From Nocardioides sp. CFH 31398 (GTDB lineage: Bacteria; Actinomycetota; Actinomycetes; Propionibacteriales; Nocardioidaceae): a DNA stretch of 64,000 bases. A program made the position numbers and the translations under genes. The stretch lies in contig NZ_JAKUHT010000003.1 in assembly GCF_022436705.1 (NCBI RefSeq), positions 62,001 to 126,000 on the forward strand, written 5' to 3'. Of this stretch, positions 57,291 through 64,000 are shown one piece after another. How positions within the stretch are numbered: the stretch's first letter is position 1; every line of letters begins with the position of its first letter. A model generated the notes under the pieces. That model saw only the letters and a program-made list of their open reading frames with translations, made no database searches and was not told the origin of the DNA.

Positions 57291-58106
57291 TCAGGCGTCC
57301 GGCGCCGCGATGTCGCGGCCGACGACGGCGGCGACGTGCGCCCGCGCGGGAGGGCCGAGCCGGCGGTGGACGTCGGCGAACAGGCGGTGCGCCTCCTCGC
57401 CCGGCCACGCGTCGGGCCGCACCTCGACCGGCAGCCGCGGGTCGAGGAAGGGGAAGTGGCGGAAGGTCGCGACGAGGTCGGTGCGGGCCACGAGCGCCTC
57501 GGCGCCCCGGAGGTCGCCGGCGCGGGCCTCGAGGTCGCGGTGCGTGTCGACGAACGCGGCGTACTGCGAGGCGAGGTCGTCGAGGTCCCAGCAGCGACGG
57601 GCGAGGTCGCGGTCGTGGTCGAGGCCCCGGGAGCGGCAGCGCAGGACGTCGACCCGGTCGGTGCGTCGTACGGCGTCGAGGCGGTCGACCTCCGCCGTCC
57701 GCTCCCCCGGCGCCAGCCAGGTCGAGGTGGTGAGGCTGCCGAACCCGAGCCAGGCGAGCTGCTTGCGGAGCTCGTCGCGCTCGGCGCGCTCGGCCTCGGA
57801 CAGCTGGTAGATGACCATCGTCCAGTCGCCGTCCCACGACACGGCGGCGGGCGCGAAGATCCGTCGGCGCCCCTCGTCGAGCACGTCGAGCATGTCGCCG
57901 CTGAGCGTGTAGACCGTCTCGCGGCCCTCCCGACGCGACGTGAACCAGCCCTCGCGGCGCAGCCGCGACAACGTCACCCGCACCGTCGCCGGCGCGACCC
58001 CGAAGTCCCCGAGCAGGCTGGCGAGGTGGCCCAGCCGCACCTCGGCGTCGGTGTAGCGCAGGTAGTCCCCGAACAGGTCCAGGATCAGGGAGCGGGGCGT
58101 GACCAT
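57291..58106 (-). CDS. PaaX-family transcriptional regulator
   Basis: 271 aa. N-terminal winged helix (TPRSLILDLFGDYLRYTDAEVRLGHLASLLGDFGVAPATVRVTLSRLRREGWFTSRREGRETVYTL), a central domain (WDGDWTMVIYQLSEAERAERDELRKQLAWLGFG), and the PaaX C-terminal domain (FRHFPFLDPRLPVEVRPDAWPGEEAHRLF). PaaX proteins repress aromatic acid catabolism and bind aryl-CoA thioesters. Adjacent downstream of the gentisate operon (59 bp gap, same strand), it probably senses an aryl-CoA such as salicylyl-CoA. ATG 58106 is leaderless: CAGGAT 6 nt upstream. Confidence 0.9.
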   Translation of the reverse strand: MVTPRSLILDLFGDYLRYTDAEVRLGHLASLLGDFGVAPATVRVTLSRLRREGWFTSRREGRETVYTLSGDMLDVLDEGRRRIFAPAAVSWDGDWTMVIYQLSEAERAERDELRKQLAWLGFGSLTTSTWLAPGERTAEVDRLDAVRRTDRVDVLRCRSRGLDHDRDLARRCWDLDDLASQYAAFVDTHRDLEARAGDLRGAEALVARTDLVATFRHFPFLDPRLPVEVRPDAWPGEEAHRLFADVHRRLGPPARAHVAAVVGRDIAAPDA

Positions 58107-58112
58107 CCGTCC

Positions 58113-58118
58113 ATCCTG
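58113..58118 (-). promoter_or_regulatory. -10-like hexamer of PaaX gene (leaderless)
   Basis: Minus-strand CAGGAT, 6 nt, ATG 58106. It suggests the regulator is transcribed separately from the upstream operon. Confidence 0.5.
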
Positions 58119-58165
58119 TCCGACGGCGGCCCCACGACGGTCGGGCGACCTGACCGCCGGCCCCA

Positions 58166-58873
58166 CTACAACCAGCGGGGGGCGGGGTCCTCGCCGGGCA
58201 GGGTGCCGCGGCCGGTCGCCCAGGCGGTGGCGTCGGCCAGGGACGCCTTGACGACACGGACGGCGGACGCCGGGTCGCCGACCTCGACGTCGTCCGCGAC
58301 GACGGCGACCTCGACCGAGTCGCGGCGCGACCACGTGCCGACGACGTCGCGCAGCAGGCGCTCGAGCACCGGGGCGGGGACGTCGTGCACGCGGGCGCCG
58401 GAGTCCAGGTCGACGGCGTGGAGCCAGACCTCGCGCATCCGCATCCAGACCGTCTCCGACACCGGCACCTCACGACCCTGGGCGGTCCGGACGGTCACCG
58501 ACCACCGCTCCGCGGGCAGGTCCCGCCACCGGACGTCGAGATCGATCGCGGCGTGCTCGGCGAGGTTGCGCAGGGCGACCGGGCGCAGCGAGGCGCCGTA
58601 CGCGATCTCCGCGTCGCGGGCCTCGGGGGAGGCGTACATCGGGTTCTCGACCCCGGTCGCGGCCCACTCGACGAGCCGCGTGAGCGCGCGGGCGTTGTAG
58701 CCGACGTGGGCGACGAGCGCCCCCCGGCTCCAGCCCGGCAGGAGACTGGGCCCGGCCAGCCCGCCGTCCGTGACGTGCTGCAGCGCCCGCCGGAAGTACG
58801 CCGTGCCGAAGCGCACCGCCGCCAGGTCGGCGACGACCGCGGGGTCGGTGACGAGGTCGTGGCGGGCCGGCAT
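58166..58873 (-). CDS. Mycothiol-dependent maleylpyruvate isomerase
   Basis: 235 aa. DinB-like N-terminal fold with the metal/mycothiol motif pieces RGALVAHVGYNARALTRLVEWA (His of the metal site), LAEHAAIDLDVRWRDLPAERW and VWMRMREVWLHAVDLDSGA (Glu/His), as in the family that isomerises maleylpyruvate to fumarylpyruvate with mycothiol in place of glutathione. ATG 58873 overlaps the stop of the upstream hydrolase (TGATG), fitting an operon. It performs the second ring-opened step after gentisate dioxygenase. Confidence 0.9.
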   Translation of the reverse strand: MPARHDLVTDPAVVADLAAVRFGTAYFRRALQHVTDGGLAGPSLLPGWSRGALVAHVGYNARALTRLVEWAATGVENPMYASPEARDAEIAYGASLRPVALRNLAEHAAIDLDVRWRDLPAERWSVTVRTAQGREVPVSETVWMRMREVWLHAVDLDSGARVHDVPAPVLERLLRDVVGTWSRRDSVEVAVVADDVEVGDPASAVRVVKASLADATAWATGRGTLPGEDPAPRWL

Positions 58874-59715
58874 CAGCCGTCCTCGGGGGTGTCCGCCACG
58901 CAGCGGTTCCGGAGCTCGCCGAGGCCCTCGACGGCGGTGACGACCTCGGCGCCGGGGCGCAGGTAGCGCTGCGGGTCCCGCGCGTGGCCGACCCCGCCGG
59001 GGGTGCCGGTGAGGATGAGGTCGCCGGGACGCAGCGTGATGATCCTCGACGCGTAGGCCACGAGCGCCTCCGGGCCGAAGACGAGGTCCGAGGTGGGGTG
59101 GCGCTGCATCGTCTCGCCGTCCACGACGCAGGACACCTCGGGCCCGGGCGACCAGGCGTCGGCGGTGACGAGGGCGGGGCCCACGGGCGTCGAGCGGTCC
59201 CACATCTTGCCCTGCAGCCACTCGTTCGTCCGGAACTGCCACGACCGCATCGAGACGTCGTTCGCGACGGTGTAGCCGGCGATGACGTCCGCGGCGTCGG
59301 CCTCCGGGACGCGCCGGCAGGTCGTCCCGATGACGACGACGAGCTCGGCCTCCCAGTCGAGGGCCTCCTCCTCGTCGACGGGCAGCGGGAGGTCGTCGTA
59401 CGGGCCGGCGAGCGTGTCGGCGTACTTCGCGAACAGCGTGGGGTGCTCCGGCAGGTCGCGGCCCATCTCGGTGATGTGGGAGGCGTAGTTCAGCCCCACG
59501 CAGAGCACCTTGCTGGGTCGTGTGACCACGGGCGCGAGGTCGAGGTCGCCGGCCTCGTGGCGCGGGCCGTCGGCGTCCTCGGCGCGGTTGCGCCAGTCGG
59601 GCGAGGCCAGCAGGGCGCCGACGTCGGGCACGTCGAGGATCTCGGTGGCCGAGCCGTCGTCGTCCTGGCGGGCGGCGACGGTGCCGGCGCCGGTACGCAG
59701 CGTGACGAGCCGCAT
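58873..59715 (-). CDS. Fumarylacetoacetate-hydrolase-family enzyme (fumarylpyruvate hydrolase)
   Basis: 280 aa. FAH domain: KVLCVGLNYASHITEMG, FAKYADTLAGPYDDL, LDWEAELVVVIG with the metal acidic residues, GYTVANDVSMRSWQ, LILTGTPGGVGHAR. By context it cleaves fumarylpyruvate into fumarate and pyruvate. ATG 59715 overlaps the stop of the dioxygenase gene (TGATG), and its own stop overlaps the isomerase start. A general acylpyruvase role is the alternative. Confidence 0.9.
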   Translation of the reverse strand: MRLVTLRTGAGTVAARQDDDGSATEILDVPDVGALLASPDWRNRAEDADGPRHEAGDLDLAPVVTRPSKVLCVGLNYASHITEMGRDLPEHPTLFAKYADTLAGPYDDLPLPVDEEEALDWEAELVVVIGTTCRRVPEADAADVIAGYTVANDVSMRSWQFRTNEWLQGKMWDRSTPVGPALVTADAWSPGPEVSCVVDGETMQRHPTSDLVFGPEALVAYASRIITLRPGDLILTGTPGGVGHARDPQRYLRPGAEVVTAVEGLGELRNRCVADTPEDG

Positions 59716-60806
59716 CAGACCTCCTCGACGTGGGTGCGGTCGAGCGACAGCCGCTCGACGATGGGGCCGTCGCCGAACCCGAACAGGTCGACGCCGTCCT
59801 CGCTGCTCGTCGCGAACGGCACCCAGGACGGCACGCAGAACAGGTCGCCCTTCTCGACGTGGCGGCGCTCCTGCCCGAGCAGCACCTCCGCGGCGCCGTC
59901 GAAGACCTGGAACACCTGCGAGCCCGACGTACGACGGGTGCGGGTCGTCGTGCCCGCCCGGAGGCGGTGGAACTCGGCGCGGATCGTCGGCATGACGTCG
60001 CCGCCCGTGGTCGGGTTGGTGAAGCGGACGGCGGCGTGGCCCTGCTCGACCGTGGCCGGGAAACCGGCCTCCTCCAGCTCGAGCTGCTCGGCCAGCGCGG
60101 CGTCGGTGTGCTCCCACCGGTAGGCGCCGATCGGCGAGGCCGCGGTGTCCTCCAGCTGCGACAGCGGCCGCAGGCCCGGGTGGCACCAGAGCTTCTCGGA
60201 GCGCGAGCGGTCCGGGGTGGAGGAGTCGGTCACCTTCTCCGAGCCGAACTCGAAGAACCCGGTGTCGGTGTAGTGGACGAAGGGGATGTCGAGCCCGTCG
60301 ATCCACGCCATCGGCTGGTCGGTCTCGTTGTGGTGGCCGTGGAAGTACCAGCCCGGCGTCAGCAGGAAGTCCCCGCGGCGCATCGCGACCGGGTCCCCGT
60401 TCACGACGGTCCACACCCCCTCGCCCTCCACGACGAACCGGAAGGCGTTCTGGGTGTGGCGGTGCTCCGGGGCGACCTCGTGCCCGCCGAGGTACTGGAT
60501 CGCCGCCCACAGCGTCGGCGTCACGTAGGGGCGCCCGCCGAGGCCGGGGTTGGCCAGCGCGATCGCGCGGCGCTCGCCGCCGCGGCCGACCGGGACCAGG
60601 TCTCCCGCGCGCTCGGCGAGCGGCAGCAGGGTGTCCCACCGCCACACGTGGGGGACGGCACGCGGCTCGGGCGCCAGCGGCATCAGGCCCTCGCGCTCGG
60701 TCCACAGCGGGACGAGGTTCTCGGCGTCGAAGTCCTTGTAGAGGACCTCGATCTGGGCGGCCTCCTCCGGCGTGGGCGGGGGTGCGGTCATGCTGTTGCC
60801 GGTCAT
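59715..60806 (-). CDS. Gentisate 1,2-dioxygenase
   Basis: 363 aa bicupin extradiol-type ring-cleavage enzyme. First cupin metal motif PEHRHTQNAFRFVVEGEG (His-x-His and Glu), GDFLLTPGWYFHGHHNETDQPMAW, FGPPWE-type GYRW equivalents, and second cupin SGSQVFQVFDGAAEVLLG. Fe(II) opens gentisate (2,5-dihydroxybenzoate) to maleylpyruvate. ATG 60806 has GGGAG about 5 nt upstream; an internal ATG at 60791 also is possible. Immediately follows the AMP-ligase gene (1 bp gap) and overlaps the hydrolase downstream; fits SdgD/gentisate operon context. Confidence 0.9.
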   Translation of the reverse strand: MTGNSMTAPPPTPEEAAQIEVLYKDFDAENLVPLWTEREGLMPLAPEPRAVPHVWRWDTLLPLAERAGDLVPVGRGGERRAIALANPGLGGRPYVTPTLWAAIQYLGGHEVAPEHRHTQNAFRFVVEGEGVWTVVNGDPVAMRRGDFLLTPGWYFHGHHNETDQPMAWIDGLDIPFVHYTDTGFFEFGSEKVTDSSTPDRSRSEKLWCHPGLRPLSQLEDTAASPIGAYRWEHTDAALAEQLELEEAGFPATVEQGHAAVRFTNPTTGGDVMPTIRAEFHRLRAGTTTRTRRTSGSQVFQVFDGAAEVLLGQERRHVEKGDLFCVPSWVPFATSSEDGVDLFGFGDGPIVERLSLDRTHVEEV

Positions 60807-60807
60807 C

Positions 60808-62487
60808 TCAGCTCCCTGCGGTGGTGAGGGTCAGGCGCTCGCGGAGCGCCTTCTTGTCGATCTTGCCGACCTTGGTCATGGGCAGCGCCGTCACGAGCTC
60901 GAGCCGCTCCGGCCACTTGTACGCCGCGACGCCGGACGCGTCGAAGTGCGCGCGGACCGCCTCCAGCGTGACCTCGTGGCCCGCCTTGGGCACGACGTAC
61001 ACGCACAGCCGCTCGCCGAGCCGCTCGTCGGGCATCGAGACGGCGGCGACCATCTCGGCGGCGTCCATGGCGTACACGAGGGTCTCGACCTCCTCGGCGG
61101 AGATCTTCTCGCCGCCCCGGTTGATCATGTCCTTGTCGCGGCCCTGGACGACGAGGTTGCCGTCACTGCGCCGGAGGACGACGTCGCCGGAGGCGTACCA
61201 GCCGTCGTCGACGAACGCCCGCGCGTCGGCCGCGGGGGCGCGGTAGTAGCCGCGCGGCGTGTACGGCCCGCGGGTGACGATCGAGCCGGGCTCGCCGTCG
61301 GGCAGGTCCGCCCCGAGCGGGTCGAGGATCCGCACCTCGTCGGCCTCGTGCACGGGGCGACCCTGCGTGCGGCAGATCGCCTCCTCCGGGTCGTCGAGGC
61401 GGGTGGTGTTGATGAGACCCTCGGCCATGCCGAACACCTGCTGCAGGGTGCAGCCGAGGACCGGGGCGATCCTCGCGGCGTACGCGTCGGGCAGCCGCGA
61501 TCCGCCGACCTGCAGGACCCGCAGCGTCGACAGGTCGTGGGCGCCGGGGTGCGCCTGGCGGTGATCGACCCACGCCTGGGCGACGGCGGGGACGGCGGCC
61601 GACACGGTCACGCCCTCGGCCTCGATCGTGCGCATCGCGCGCTCGGGCTCGGGGCTGGGCAGCATCACGACCCGGCCGCCGACGAGCAGCGTGCCGAGCA
61701 CGCCGGGGCAGGCCAGCGGGAAGTTGTGGGACGCCGGCAGCGTGCCGAGGTAGACGTCGTCCGGGCCCAGCGCGCACGTCGCGGCGGTGGCCCGGACGTT
61801 GCAGGCGTAGTCGTCGTGCGTCCGGGTGATGAGCTTCGGCAGGCCGGTGGTGCCTCCGGAGATGAGGAAGCAGGCGGGCGAGGCCGGGTCGGGGTCCAGG
61901 GCGTCGACCCGGGCGCGCAGGTCCGCGGCGTCGGCCCCGGCAGGCGGGGCGAGGAGCGCGGCGAGGTCGTGCGCGCCGCCGGTGGGCTCGCCGAGGACGA
62001 GGACGTGGGCGAGGTCCGGCAGGTCGACGGCCAGCTCGTGGGCCAGCCCCTGGTGGTCGAAGCCGCGCAGCACGCCGGGGACGGCGATCGCGCGCGCCTC
62101 CGACACCGACGCGAGGTGCTCGAGCTCGTGGCGGCGGTGCGCGGGCAGCGCCATCACGGGGATCACCCCGGAGCGGAAGCACGCGAGGGTGAGGACGACG
62201 AACTCCCAGCCGTTCGGCAGCTGCACGAGCAGCCGGTCGTCGGGCTCCAGGCCGAGGTCGCCCAGGCGCAGGGCCGCGGCGTCCGCGCGGGCGGTCAGCT
62301 CGCCGTACGTCAGACGGGTGGCGGGCTGCTGCGCGGCGTCGACCACGGCGACCTCGTCGCGGCGGGCGTCCGCTGTCTCCCACAGCAGGTCGCCGAGGGT
62401 GCGGTCGAGCCAGTAGCCGGCCGCGCGGTAGCGAGCGGCCACCTCGGGCGGCCACGGCACGACGCCGTCGCGGGTGTGGTGCGGCAC
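60808..62487 (-). CDS. Aryl-AMP ligase (salicylyl/DHB-type adenylate-forming enzyme)
   Basis: 559 aa ANL superfamily enzyme. Core motif ISGGTTGLPKLITRTH (A3), VFGMAEGLINTTRLDD (A5), DGWYASGDVV (A7), VQGRDKDMINRGGEKISAEEVE (A8) and PMTKVGKIDKKALRE (A10) with catalytic Lys. The N-terminal DGVVPWPPEVAARYRAAGYW is that of 2,3-dihydroxybenzoate-AMP ligases (DhbE/EntE), suggesting a hydroxybenzoate such as salicylate. No siderophore genes are present, and gentisate dioxygenase follows, so activation for catabolism is likely (SdgA-like). GTG 62487, AGGAGG 6 nt upstream; 1 bp after the previous stop. Confidence 0.88.
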   Translation of the reverse strand: MPHHTRDGVVPWPPEVAARYRAAGYWLDRTLGDLLWETADARRDEVAVVDAAQQPATRLTYGELTARADAAALRLGDLGLEPDDRLLVQLPNGWEFVVLTLACFRSGVIPVMALPAHRRHELEHLASVSEARAIAVPGVLRGFDHQGLAHELAVDLPDLAHVLVLGEPTGGAHDLAALLAPPAGADAADLRARVDALDPDPASPACFLISGGTTGLPKLITRTHDDYACNVRATAATCALGPDDVYLGTLPASHNFPLACPGVLGTLLVGGRVVMLPSPEPERAMRTIEAEGVTVSAAVPAVAQAWVDHRQAHPGAHDLSTLRVLQVGGSRLPDAYAARIAPVLGCTLQQVFGMAEGLINTTRLDDPEEAICRTQGRPVHEADEVRILDPLGADLPDGEPGSIVTRGPYTPRGYYRAPAADARAFVDDGWYASGDVVLRRSDGNLVVQGRDKDMINRGGEKISAEEVETLVYAMDAAEMVAAVSMPDERLGERLCVYVVPKAGHEVTLEAVRAHFDASGVAAYKWPERLELVTALPMTKVGKIDKKALRERLTLTTAGS

Positions 62488-62488
62488 G

Positions 62489-64000
62489 TCAGTCCTCCTG
62501 GTCGGTGGGGCGGGTGGTCGCGCGGGTGGTCGGGCGGGTCGTGGTCGGGACGACCAGGGCGTCGAGGGCGACCCAGCCCGCGGCGCCGTCACCGGGGGTG
62601 ACCCGCAGCGGGTTGATCTCGACCTCCTCGAGCCCGGGGTGGTCGAGCAGCAGCCGTCCGAGGTCGGCCAGCAGGTCCGCGAGCGCGTCCACGTCCACGA
62701 CGGGGCCGCCGCGGTGGCCCGCGAGCAGGGCACGGGCGCGGAGCCGCCCGGGCAGCGCCGTGAGCTGCGCCCGGGTGGCGGGGACGCCGGCGAGCGCGAC
62801 GTCGGCGTGCACCTCGGTGGCGACGCCGCCGACCCCGACGAGCACGACGGGTCCGAAGACGGGGTCGCGGCGGGCGCCCACGACGAGGTCGAGCCCGTCC
62901 GGTACGAGCTCCTCGACGATGAGGCGCTCGGCACCCAGGGGCCGCACGCGGGCCAGCGCGTCGTCCAGGGTCGCCTCGGTGACGCCGACGACGACGCCGC
63001 CGACGTCGGTCTTGTGGGCGACGGCGGGGTCGCAGACCTTGAGCACGGCGGGCCCGCCGAGCGCACGGATCGCGCCGCGGGCGTCGGCCTCGGTCACGAC
63101 CGCCCGCGCGGGGGTCGGGACGCCGAGGGCGTCGAGGAGGTCCTTCGCGCGGGCCTCGTCCCAGGCGCCGTCCGTCGCCCCGACCCAGCCGGTGCCGGCG
63201 ACGACGTCGTCGAGGCCGCGGTGGCGGGTGCGGGCGTCGGCGACCAGGCCGACGAGCCCGGACACCAGGCCCCGGGCGCCGACCTGGCAGGCCAGGCCCC
63301 GCTTGGCGGCGTCGCGGCGCCCGATGCCGACCTCGTCGGCGGAGCCGTCGAGCCCGACGACGACCGCGGCGTCGCCGAGGTCGGCGGCCGCGACGGAGGC
63401 GGGCAGGTCGACCACGGGCTCGGCGAGGGCGTAGACCGCGACCAGGTCGACGCCCGGGTCGGCGGCGACGGCGGTGAGGACCTCGCCGTGGCGGGGACCG
63501 GGCCGGCCCGTGTCGACGGGGTTGCCGAGGTGCGTCATCGGCGGCAGCAGGCCGGCGAGCCTGTCGCGGGCGGCGCCGCCCAGCTCCGGGACCCGGACGC
63601 CGGCGCCCAGCAGGGCGTCGGTGACGAGCAGCCCGGGGCCTGCCTGGGCGGTGACGAGCCCGACCCCGGGGTCGGGGTGGGGCGTGAGGCGGGTGGCGGC
63701 GAGCGTCGAGGCGGCGGCGACGAGCTGCTCCTCGTCGTCCACCACGACGGCGCCGGCCTGCTCGAGCAGCGCGCGGGTGGTGCGCCACGACGTGGCGAGC
63801 GCGCCGGTGTGGGACGTCGCGAAGTCACCGAGGTCGTGCTCGCCGACGACGAGCGCCACGACCGGGGTGGTGGCCGTGGTCGTGCGGACGGCGTCCAGCA
63901 GGGCGACGCCGTCCGGCACGGTCTCGAGGTGCAGCGCGACCGCCCGGGTGCGGGGGTCCGTGGCCGCGTGGGCGAGGAGGTCGACGGCGTCCACGGACGT
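62489..64000 (-). CDS. ADP-forming acyl-CoA synthetase-type protein (5' end outside window)
   Basis: At least 503 aa, open to the window edge on the minus strand so its N-terminal CoA-binding domain is missing here. Visible: VVALVVGEHDLGDFATSHTGALATSWRTTRALLEQAGAVVVDDEEQL, VGLVTAQAGPGLLVTDALLGAG, PVDTGRPG, then an ATP-grasp part (AVLKVCDPAVAHKTDVGGVVVGV, LIVEELVPDGLDLVVGARRDPVFGPVVLVGVGG, LEEVEINPLRV). This is the acetate-CoA ligase (ADP-forming) layout. First visible gene of the gentisate operon; could supply aryl-CoA formation from the adenylate or acid (SdgB-like role), which is inference. Confidence 0.85.
   Translation of the reverse strand, partial: TSVDAVDLLAHAATDPRTRAVALHLETVPDGVALLDAVRTTTATTPVVALVVGEHDLGDFATSHTGALATSWRTTRALLEQAGAVVVDDEEQLVAAASTLAATRLTPHPDPGVGLVTAQAGPGLLVTDALLGAGVRVPELGGAARDRLAGLLPPMTHLGNPVDTGRPGPRHGEVLTAVAADPGVDLVAVYALAEPVVDLPASVAAADLGDAAVVVGLDGSADEVGIGRRDAAKRGLACQVGARGLVSGLVGLVADARTRHRGLDDVVAGTGWVGATDGAWDEARAKDLLDALGVPTPARAVVTEADARGAIRALGGPAVLKVCDPAVAHKTDVGGVVVGVTEATLDDALARVRPLGAERLIVEELVPDGLDLVVGARRDPVFGPVVLVGVGGVATEVHADVALAGVPATRAQLTALPGRLRARALLAGHRGGPVVDVDALADLLADLGRLLLDHPGLEEVEINPLRVTPGDGAAGWVALDALVVPTTTRPTTRATTRPTDQED

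Noticed and set aside
60808..62487. Siderophore (catechol) biosynthesis ligase
   Set aside because: No NRPS, isochorismate or 2,3-DHB genes are present, while gentisate cleavage genes follow in the same operon.
1..64000. tRNA, rRNA, transposon or prophage segments
   Set aside because: I looked for cloverleaf-like and IS/integrase sequences in gaps and coding regions and saw none; gaps are all shorter than about 200 bp apart from the pseudogene region.

Overview
The window is very G+C-rich, uses GTG almost as often as ATG as a start codon, and packs genes end to end with many GTGA/ATGA stop-start overlaps. It carries two mycothiol-dependent-isomerase-type genes, an actinobacterial-type LexA/SOS motif (TCGAAC-N4-GTTCGA), an ImuA'/ImuB/DnaE2 mutasome, and many genes whose -10 hexamer sits only 6-7 nt before the start codon (leaderless mRNAs). 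Together these point to a free-living, aerobic, soil-type high-GC actinobacterium, most likely Nocardioidaceae (Nocardioides-like). No rRNA, tRNA, CRISPR array, prophage or insertion sequence was seen; the region looks chromosomal.

Layout. 1-5.4 kb: end of an ABC exporter, an NAD(P)-binding epimerase-like protein, a CPBP membrane protease, and a tightly coupled leftward unit (two DUF4333 lipoproteins, a methyltransferase, a class III sirtuin), then an ACT-domain protein. 5.4-14.0 kb: a complete leftward recC-recB-recD operon for the heterotrimeric helicase-nuclease. 14.1-17.3 kb: two tandem paralogous SGNH/GDSL hydrolases and two small acidic proteins separated by a perfect hairpin. 17.3-27.9 kb: a DNA-damage mutagenesis region with dnaE2, imuB and imuA' all on the minus strand but interrupted by a TetR regulator with paired operators, a DUF5701-like gene, a CtlX-type hydrolase, a double-HTH MerR regulator, DUF6194/DUF6506 genes and a TIGR03086-type gene. 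LexA boxes lie in front of dnaE2 and imuA', but not imuB.

28.0-33.3 kb: formylglycine-generating enzyme (sulfatase activator), a PH-domain protein followed in frame by a decapitated cupin remnant, SDR + MFS genes divergent from an HxlR regulator, and a DUF559/AbiEi-like protein. 33.4-39.4 kb: a tricarboxylate uptake locus (LysR regulator, PrpF-type isomerase, TctC binding protein, a TctA-TctB fusion permease and a translationally coupled UspA protein). 39.5-46.4 kb: renalase-like flavoprotein, PPOX-family protein, ArsR-CDF metal efflux pair, methyltransferase, secreted S15 peptidase, secreted beta-helix-like protein and an OsmC protein. 46.5-51.8 kb: glutaryl-CoA-dehydrogenase-like enzyme, atypical SDR, EEP nuclease/phosphatase and a cytosolic type I sulfatase (the likely client of the FGE 20 kb away). 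51.8-57.3 kb: two tandem paralogous MASE1-like/PAS histidine kinases without a response regulator, a TetR regulator and a small J-domain-like protein. 57.3-64 kb: a PaaX-type regulator downstream of a leftward catabolic operon encoding CoA-ligase functions, gentisate 1,2-dioxygenase, fumarylpyruvate hydrolase and mycothiol-dependent maleylpyruvate isomerase; this matches the lower gentisate pathway, and the ligases suggest the CoA-dependent salicylate-to-gentisate route.

The most notable items are the dispersed SOS mutasome with imuB cut off from imuA' by an oppositely oriented gene; a SoxR/MerR-style 19-bp-spacer promoter; a repeated 18-nt terminator arm shared by two distant convergent gene pairs; the TctA-TctB fusion coupled to a Usp; the cupin remnant behind an amber codon; and the pervasive leaderless promoter geometry.
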